DNA of 10,284 bases, taken from Oscillospiraceae bacterium UBA3851. GTDB taxonomy: Bacteria; Bacillota; Clostridia; Oscillospirales; Oscillospiraceae. Shown here piece by piece: positions 6,248 through 10,284 of the stretch. Under the pieces are notes generated by a model, which was not told the DNA's origin, did not search any database, and saw only the letters and a list, made by a program, of their open reading frames with translations. Position numbers and translations under genes: made by a program. The DNA lies in assembly GCA_002392625.1 (NCBI GenBank), contig DGHJ01000118.1:1-10284 (forward strand), read 5' to 3'. Within the stretch, counting starts at the first letter, position 1. Each line of letters starts with the position of its first letter.

Positions 6248-7455
6248 CAGTCGAATTCTTCCCATCCCTCGCCTCCGGCACCGTGAAGGCGCCGCCTTCA
6301 AAGAGTATGGCCCACCGCGCCCTGATCGCCTCCGCCCTTGCGGAGGGGCGGACGGTTGTGGATAACCTGGCGCCGTCGGAGGACCTGCTGGCCACCGTGG
6401 ATTGTCTTCGCGCTCTTGGCGCGAAAGTCGTTTTATCTGAAAAAGCAGCTGTCGTCGTCGGAATGGATCCCGGCCATGTTCCAAGCTGCGCGGTGCTCCC
6501 CTGCCGAGCGTCTGGAAGCACGCTTCGATTCCTGATTCCTCTGGTGCTAACAACCGGCAAGGAGATCACCTTTACAGGCTCCCCTGTGCTGTTCTCACGG
6601 CCTCTGTCCGTTTATGAGGACATCTGCCGCGCGCAGGGGCTGCGCTTTGCGCGCGAGCATGACCGGTTGACCGTACAGGGCAGGCTGAAGGCCGGCAAGT
6701 ATCTCGTTCCCGGCGACGTGAGCAGCCAATTTATCAGCGGACTTTCTTTTGCTCTGCCGCTGCTGGACGGTGACAGCGAGATAGAAATCATTGCGCCCGT
6801 TGAGAGCCGGCCCTACATCGATATGACCTTCCAAACGCTTCGGGATTTTGGCGTCCGCGTTACACCCCAGGACAACCGCCTTTTCGTACCGGGCAGACAG
6901 CGCTATATCTCACCGGGCCGTGTTTTGATGGAGGGGGATTGGTCCAACGCCGCCTTTCTGGACGCCTTCAATTTGCTGGGCGGCGCCGTGGAAATAACAG
7001 GTCTGCGTGACGACACAATCCAGGGGGACCGCGTTTATCCCGCATACTTTGAAGCCCTCCGCAGCGATGCGCCTGTACTGGATCTGGCCGATCATCCGGA
7101 TCTGGGACCGATTTGCTTTGCGCTGGCCGCCGCGCTGCATGGGGCTGCCTTTTGCGGCGTCAGGCGTCTGCGCCTGAAGGAGAGTGACCGAATAGATGCC
7201 ATGGCGGAGGAACTGGCGAAACTCGGCGTGACGTTGTCCGCAAGCGAAGACAGCGTCACCGTTCACGCGTCCGATATTCATGCGCCGGCGCTTCCGCTCT
7301 GCGGCCACAACGACCACCGGATCGTGATGGCGCTGTCGGTCCTCGCCGCGCGAACAGGCGGCACCATTTCCTGCGCACAAGCCGTCAATAAGAGCTTTCC
7401 CGGCTTTTTTGATACGCTCAGTCAGTTGGGCGTCTCGTTTGAACTGAAACCATAA
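6244..7455 (+). CDS. aroA: EPSP synthase (3-phosphoshikimate 1-carboxyvinyltransferase)
   Basis: A 403-residue enzyme that joins phosphoenolpyruvate to shikimate-3-phosphate. Key elements in order: PPSKSMAHRAL with K20, S21 and R25; ASGSTLRFLIP around 89-99 with R95; the substrate-binding SSQ at 160-162; DHPDLGP with probable catalytic D286; LKESDR with K312 and E313; HNDHRIVMAL; and VNKSFPGFF with K383. It is slightly shorter than the E. coli enzyme (427 residues) but has both inside-out barrel domains from end to end. The phosphoenolpyruvate loop is S-G-S-T-L-R-F, so the position of E. coli P101 is phenylalanine; G91 keeps the glycine of G96. GAGGAG lies 5 nt before the ATG, and the gene overlaps aroQ by 4 nt. 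Glyphosate response cannot be judged from this. Confidence 0.94.
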   Translation: MTVEFFPSLASGTVKAPPSKSMAHRALIASALAEGRTVVDNLAPSEDLLATVDCLRALGAKVVLSEKAAVVVGMDPGHVPSCAVLPCRASGSTLRFLIPLVLTTGKEITFTGSPVLFSRPLSVYEDICRAQGLRFAREHDRLTVQGRLKAGKYLVPGDVSSQFISGLSFALPLLDGDSEIEIIAPVESRPYIDMTFQTLRDFGVRVTPQDNRLFVPGRQRYISPGRVLMEGDWSNAAFLDAFNLLGGAVEITGLRDDTIQGDRVYPAYFEALRSDAPVLDLADHPDLGPICFALAAALHGAAFCGVRRLRLKESDRIDAMAEELAKLGVTLSASEDSVTVHASDIHAPALPLCGHNDHRIVMALSVLAARTGGTISCAQAVNKSFPGFFDTLSQLGVSFELKP

Positions 7456-7476
7456 ATCGCAACGGGAGACAATACC

Positions 7477-8505
7477 ATGGATATGATTTTTGATCGAAAG
7501 CTGCCCATTCCCATGGAGACGAAGGAGATGTATCCCCTCTCCCCTGCCCTTGCCGCCATTGTCCGGGAACGGGCGACGCAGCTCCGGTATATCATCGCAG
7601 GGCAGTCCCATAAGCTGCTGCTCATCATCGGCCCCTGCTCCGCCGACAATGAGGACAGCGTATTGGAATACATCCGCCGCCTGCGGAACGTGCAGGACCG
7701 GGTGCAGGACCGAATATTTATCGTTCCGCGCATCTATACCAACAAGCCGCGCACCACAGGCGACGGCTATATGGGTATGCTCCATCAGCCGGATCCGGAT
7801 GAAAAGCCAGACCTGTTCAAGGGCATCGTAGCCATTCGTGAGCTGCATATGCGCGTCCTGTCAGAGACCGGCTTCTCCTGTGCTGACGAGATGCTGTACC
7901 CGGAGAATCACAAGTATCTGGACGATGTGCTGGCCTACGTGACGGTGGGGGCGCGATCCGTGGAGGATCAGCAGCACCGGCTCACCGCCAGCGGCGTGGG
8001 GATCCCGGTGGGCATGAAGAACCCCACCGGCGGCAGCATCGACGTGCTGCTCAACTCCATCACCGCCGCCCAGCATCCCCACAGCTTTATCTATCGGGGC
8101 TGGCAGGCTCATTCCCCAGGAAATCCCTACGCCCACGCCATATTACGGGGCTATGTGGATAAGCACGGACGCATGGTGCCCAATTATCATTACGAAAATC
8201 TCCTGCAGCTGAGCGAGGCTTATGCCGAGCGGTGTCTCTCCAATCCCGCAGTGATCGTGGATACCAACCACGCCAATTCCGGCAAGCAATTTCTGGAGCA
8301 GATCCGCATAGCCCGCGAGGTCATGGAGAGCCGCAAAGCCAGTGGTGACATTCGCACTTTGGTAAAGGGGCTGATGATCGAAAGCTATCTGGAGGACGGC
8401 GCGCAGGACGTCGGCGGAGGCCGCTTCGGAAAGTCTATCACCGACCCCTGTCTGGGATGGGAAAAGACGGAGCGACTGATCTATGAGTTGGCGGAAATGG
8501 TGTAA
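7477..8505 (+). CDS. aroF: DAHP synthase, type I-alpha (3-deoxy-7-phosphoheptulonate synthase)
   Basis: A 342-residue enzyme that condenses phosphoenolpyruvate with erythrose-4-phosphate, the entry step of the shikimate pathway. The active site is recognisable: LLIIGPCSAD with metal ligand C54, PRIYTNKPRTT with R85, K90 and R92, VGARSVEDQQHR, PVGMKNPTGG, DTNHANSGK with H265, IESYLEDGAQ with E302, and SITDPCLGW with D323. These align with C61, H268, E302 and D326 of the E. coli enzyme. The protein has the roughly 50-residue N-terminal extension typical of the E. coli-like class, which carries feedback control there, and no fused chorismate mutase. It is the last operon gene and the only one not overlapping its neighbour; a 21-nt gap contains GGGAG 8 nt before the ATG. 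Whether it responds to Phe, Tyr or Trp cannot be told, so the symbol aroF is nominal. Confidence 0.93.
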   Translation: MDMIFDRKLPIPMETKEMYPLSPALAAIVRERATQLRYIIAGQSHKLLLIIGPCSADNEDSVLEYIRRLRNVQDRVQDRIFIVPRIYTNKPRTTGDGYMGMLHQPDPDEKPDLFKGIVAIRELHMRVLSETGFSCADEMLYPENHKYLDDVLAYVTVGARSVEDQQHRLTASGVGIPVGMKNPTGGSIDVLLNSITAAQHPHSFIYRGWQAHSPGNPYAHAILRGYVDKHGRMVPNYHYENLLQLSEAYAERCLSNPAVIVDTNHANSGKQFLEQIRIAREVMESRKASGDIRTLVKGLMIESYLEDGAQDVGGGRFGKSITDPCLGWEKTERLIYELAEMV

Positions 8506-8533
8506 ATCAAAACAAAAAATTGGAAATTCAATT

Positions 8534-8590
8534 CAGGCGTTGACCCACTTGCGACCGGTTGGTTCAGTGAGTCAGCGCCTGTTTGTTATG
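8534..8590 (+). terminator. Probable rho-independent terminator of the aro operon
   Basis: A long stem pairs 8534-8549 with 8566-8581 over 16 positions, with one G-U wobble and one C-A mismatch, around a 16-nt loop. It is followed by TTTGTTATG. It lies 28 nt after the DAHP synthase stop. The T tract is short and interrupted, so efficiency is uncertain, but no other plus-strand gene follows. Confidence 0.68.
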
Positions 8591-8615
8591 ACGTTTGCAA
8601 AATGTGATCTGTGTT

Positions 8616-8647
8616 ATGGGGGCTGCCTCTGGTGAGGCAGCCCCCAT
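8616..8647 (-). terminator. Perfect 14-bp hairpin, likely end of the dockerin-protein transcript
   Basis: ATGGGGGCTGCCTC (8616-8629) and GAGGCAGCCCCCAT (8634-8647) are perfect complements around a 4-base loop. The hairpin lies 17 nt beyond the stop of the minus-strand gene. Neither side has a clear run of T: the minus-strand side continues AACACAGATCACATTTTG. Together with the neighbouring hairpin at 8534-8581 it separates two convergent transcripts. It could act as a terminator or as an mRNA 3-prime stabiliser. Confidence 0.55.
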
Positions 8648-8664
8648 ATTGTGAATCGTGCTGA

Positions 8665-10284
8665 TTACCACTTGTAGCTGCGCTTGCCCGCCACCACCTG
8701 GGCGGCGTAGGTGGCGTCCTTGCCGTCGAACGCACCGTCGCCGGTGCCGTCGCATACCAGCTTCTGCAGCGCCGTAAACGTCCGCTTGCCGGCGATAGCT
8801 TGGGCCGCAAACGTGGCGTCCTTGGCCTCACGCTTGCCGTCCAGATTGGCGTCGCCCTTAATGGCGATGACGATTGTTACGTCAGCGTCCGTTACGGTGA
8901 CGGTGAATTGATGCTCGCCGCTCTCCGTGGTGGTGCATTTCACCACCTCATAGACGTCGTTGCCCTTGTCGATGGCCACCACGCAGGCGTCAGCGCAGGT
9001 CACGGTGAAGGTCACCGCGCCATTGTACAGCATCTCGCTGTCGATGCCTATCACCGTTGCGTTGCCCTTGGTCTTGTCGTCCACGATGACGTGATAACCG
9101 GGCAGCTTCGGGATCACGACCTGGCGTGTCTGCGTTGTAAAGGCCCCGTTGGTGAATACGGCTGTGTACACTCCTGCGCCCTCGGACATGGTGGTAGGTT
9201 CGGTGACGACCGTGTATGTGGTCTCCACCGTCTCAGTCTCCACGTGGGTTGCGTCGTTGGCGCACACCCGCGCAGCGGTCACAGTGCTGTTGTCATCCGC
9301 CCACTCATAGGTGGGAGTTCCCCAATCGTGACCGGTAGCGGGGACTGCCACGGTCTCACGGCTCAGCTCCGCGCCGCACGCGGTGCAGTATACCACCTCA
9401 TCGTAGCTTCCGGCCGTCGTGCAGGTGGCGGCCACTTCGTTCTCCCTGACCGGCTCGCCGGGGGTGTGCCCGGTGGCAGGCAGGATCACTGTCTTCTTAT
9501 TCGTGTAGGTCTTGCCGTTAAACTCCACCGTGGCGGTATAGATCGTCTGGCCATCCGCCTCACAGGTCGCGGGTGTGGTCTGGCTGATCACCGTGGCATT
9601 CATGGTCTCCACATGGTCGGAATCGTTGGCGCAGACGAATTTGGCAGCGGCCGTGTCGCCGTCCCAGGTCCATTCCGGCTCACCCCAGGCGTGACCCAGC
9701 GGATCCACGTAATCGTCCACGTAACTGTCACCGCAGCGAGAGCAGATGAACGTGGTGTAGCCCTGCTCCGTGCACGTGGGCGGCGTTACGGTCGCCGCAT
9801 AATCGTGGCCAAGAGCCGGCACGGTGAAGTGCTCGGAGCTGATGATCGAACCGCAAACAGTGCAGCGGATGACCATATCATAGCTTCCCTCTGTGGTACA
9901 GGTGGGCGCGACGTCATTTTCCCTGGCGGGTTCGCCGGGCGTATGACCCGTGGCGCTGATGACCTCCGTCCTCGTTTCGCCGCAGCGCGTGCACGTATAG
10001 AGCATGACGCCGTCATCCGTACATCCCGCCGCAGATGTTACAACGCCGTCATCCCATGCATGGCCCAGAGCCGGAACGTCAGTGTGCTCCGTGGCCAGTT
10101 TCTCATGACAGATCATACAGTACGTGACCATGTCATAGCCGCCGGCCATCTCGCAGGAAGGCTCCACGTTGTTTTCCTTCACAGGCTCGCCCGGCATGTG
10201 GCCTGTGGCGGGAATCTCCTCGTATGTGGTGTAGTCGCAGCGGGAGCAGGTGTCGTAGGCGTTCCAGCCGATCTCCGTGCAGGT
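8665..10284 (-). CDS. Repeat-rich extracellular protein with C-terminal type I dockerin (5-prime end outside window)
   Basis: The frame is open to the right edge and gives the C-terminal 539 residues; numbering below starts at the edge. Residues 1-319 carry six Cys/His repeats of the form C-x(9-11)-C-x2-C-x(12-15)-H, each ending in a motif like P-A-x-G-H. A 75-residue module at 199-273 interrupts them, and a related module occupies 320-398; both contain CANDxxHVET. Residues 399-476 look like a beta-sandwich linker. Residues 477-539 are a type I dockerin with two calcium loops, GDANLDGKREAKD (478-489) and DGTGDGAFDGKD (512-523), each followed by AxxAAQxxAGKR. Dockerins bind cohesins in scaffolding complexes, so the protein is expected to be secreted and attached to other proteins or the cell surface. 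The signal peptide and any catalytic domain would lie outside the window. Such Cys/His repeats recur in surface proteins of gut Clostridia; I know no established function. The gene is convergent to the aro operon and probably unrelated to it. Confidence 0.88.
   Translation of the reverse strand, partial: TCTEIGWNAYDTCSRCDYTTYEEIPATGHMPGEPVKENNVEPSCEMAGGYDMVTYCMICHEKLATEHTDVPALGHAWDDGVVTSAAGCTDDGVMLYTCTRCGETRTEVISATGHTPGEPARENDVAPTCTTEGSYDMVIRCTVCGSIISSEHFTVPALGHDYAATVTPPTCTEQGYTTFICSRCGDSYVDDYVDPLGHAWGEPEWTWDGDTAAAKFVCANDSDHVETMNATVISQTTPATCEADGQTIYTATVEFNGKTYTNKKTVILPATGHTPGEPVRENEVAATCTTAGSYDEVVYCTACGAELSRETVAVPATGHDWGTPTYEWADDNSTVTAARVCANDATHVETETVETTYTVVTEPTTMSEGAGVYTAVFTNGAFTTQTRQVVIPKLPGYHVIVDDKTKGNATVIGIDSEMLYNGAVTFTVTCADACVVAIDKGNDVYEVVKCTTTESGEHQFTVTVTDADVTIVIAIKGDANLDGKREAKDATFAAQAIAGKRTFTALQKLVCDGTGDGAFDGKDATYAAQVVAGKRSYKW
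9091..9327 (-). repeat. Module with CANDATHVET, second copy
   Basis: Residues 320-398 of the dockerin protein. It starts DWGTPTYEW, contains VCANDATHVET, then GVYTAVFTNGAFTTQ, and ends IPKLPGYH. It aligns with the module at 9466-9690 in order and spacing. It has lost the remaining repeat cysteine (T364-T365-M366 where the first copy has A239-T240-C241) and the exact GH ending. It is the last repeat before the pre-dockerin linker. Confidence 0.62.
9466..9690 (-). repeat. Module with CANDSDHVET, first copy
   Basis: Residues 199-273 of the dockerin protein. It starts AWGEPEWTW, contains VCANDSDHVET, then PATCEADGQTIYTATVEFNG, and ends PATGH. The central part resembles a Cys/His repeat in which the CxxC pair has been lost; only C241 remains. 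It is related to residues 320-398 (9091-9327). Confidence 0.65.
9691..10197 (-). repeat. Two tandem ~85-residue double repeats (long plus short Cys/His unit)
   Basis: Within the dockerin protein, residues 30-114 and 115-198 are two consecutive copies of a composite unit. Each copy begins with a long repeat (xPGEPxxEN, then C-x11-C-x2-C-x15-H). It is followed by a short repeat (C-x9-C-x2-C-x12 or x13-H). A short repeat at residues 1-29 precedes them at the window edge, and a single long repeat follows later at residues 274-319 (9328-9465). The alternation suggests growth by duplication of a two-repeat block. Confidence 0.75.

Noticed and set aside
9328..10284. CRISPR-like or recent DNA repeat array
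   Set aside because: The periodicity is at protein level inside an open frame. The DNA copies are diverged, and there are no identical short repeats with unique spacers.

Overview
The window looks like a chromosomal segment from a GC-rich, spore-forming, Gram-positive anaerobe of the class Clostridia, probably an Oscillospiraceae-type gut bacterium. The evidence is a partial spoIIIAA gene, a DUF4364 protein, a YerB-like (DUF3048) lipoprotein, Firmicutes-style ribosome binding sites and sigma-A-like promoters, and a surface protein with a type I dockerin. The taxonomy is inferred from gene content; there is no rRNA here.

Layout. Positions 1-164 (minus) hold the N-terminal part of SpoIIIAA behind a sigma-E-like promoter. 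Positions 281-814 (minus) encode a DUF4364 winged-helix-type protein with a strong terminator downstream. Positions 815-990 are a divergent promoter region that also drives the DUF3048 lipoprotein gene at 991-2118 (plus), which ends at a clear rho-independent terminator (2123-2157). Positions 2180-8505 (plus) are a compact aromatic amino acid operon of six ORFs: chorismate mutase fused to 3-dehydroquinate synthase, chorismate synthase, shikimate dehydrogenase fused to shikimate kinase, type II 3-dehydroquinase, EPSP synthase and a type I-alpha DAHP synthase. Convergent to it, 8665-10284 (minus, running off the right edge) encodes the C-terminal 539 residues of a repeat-rich, dockerin-bearing extracellular protein. 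Two hairpins lie between these convergent units.

How the genes work together. The operon encodes all seven enzymes from phosphoenolpyruvate plus erythrose-4-phosphate to chorismate, and through the fused chorismate mutase it reaches prephenate. The first five ORFs are chained by four consecutive 4-nt start/stop overlaps (ATGA, TTGA, ATGA, ATGA), which suggests tight translational coupling. No prephenate dehydratase or dehydrogenase is visible here.

Most of the window is recognisable housekeeping biology. The points most worth a second look are the chorismate mutase-AroB fusion, the terminator only 22 nt before the first aro start codon, and the mosaic Cys/His repeat architecture of the dockerin protein.
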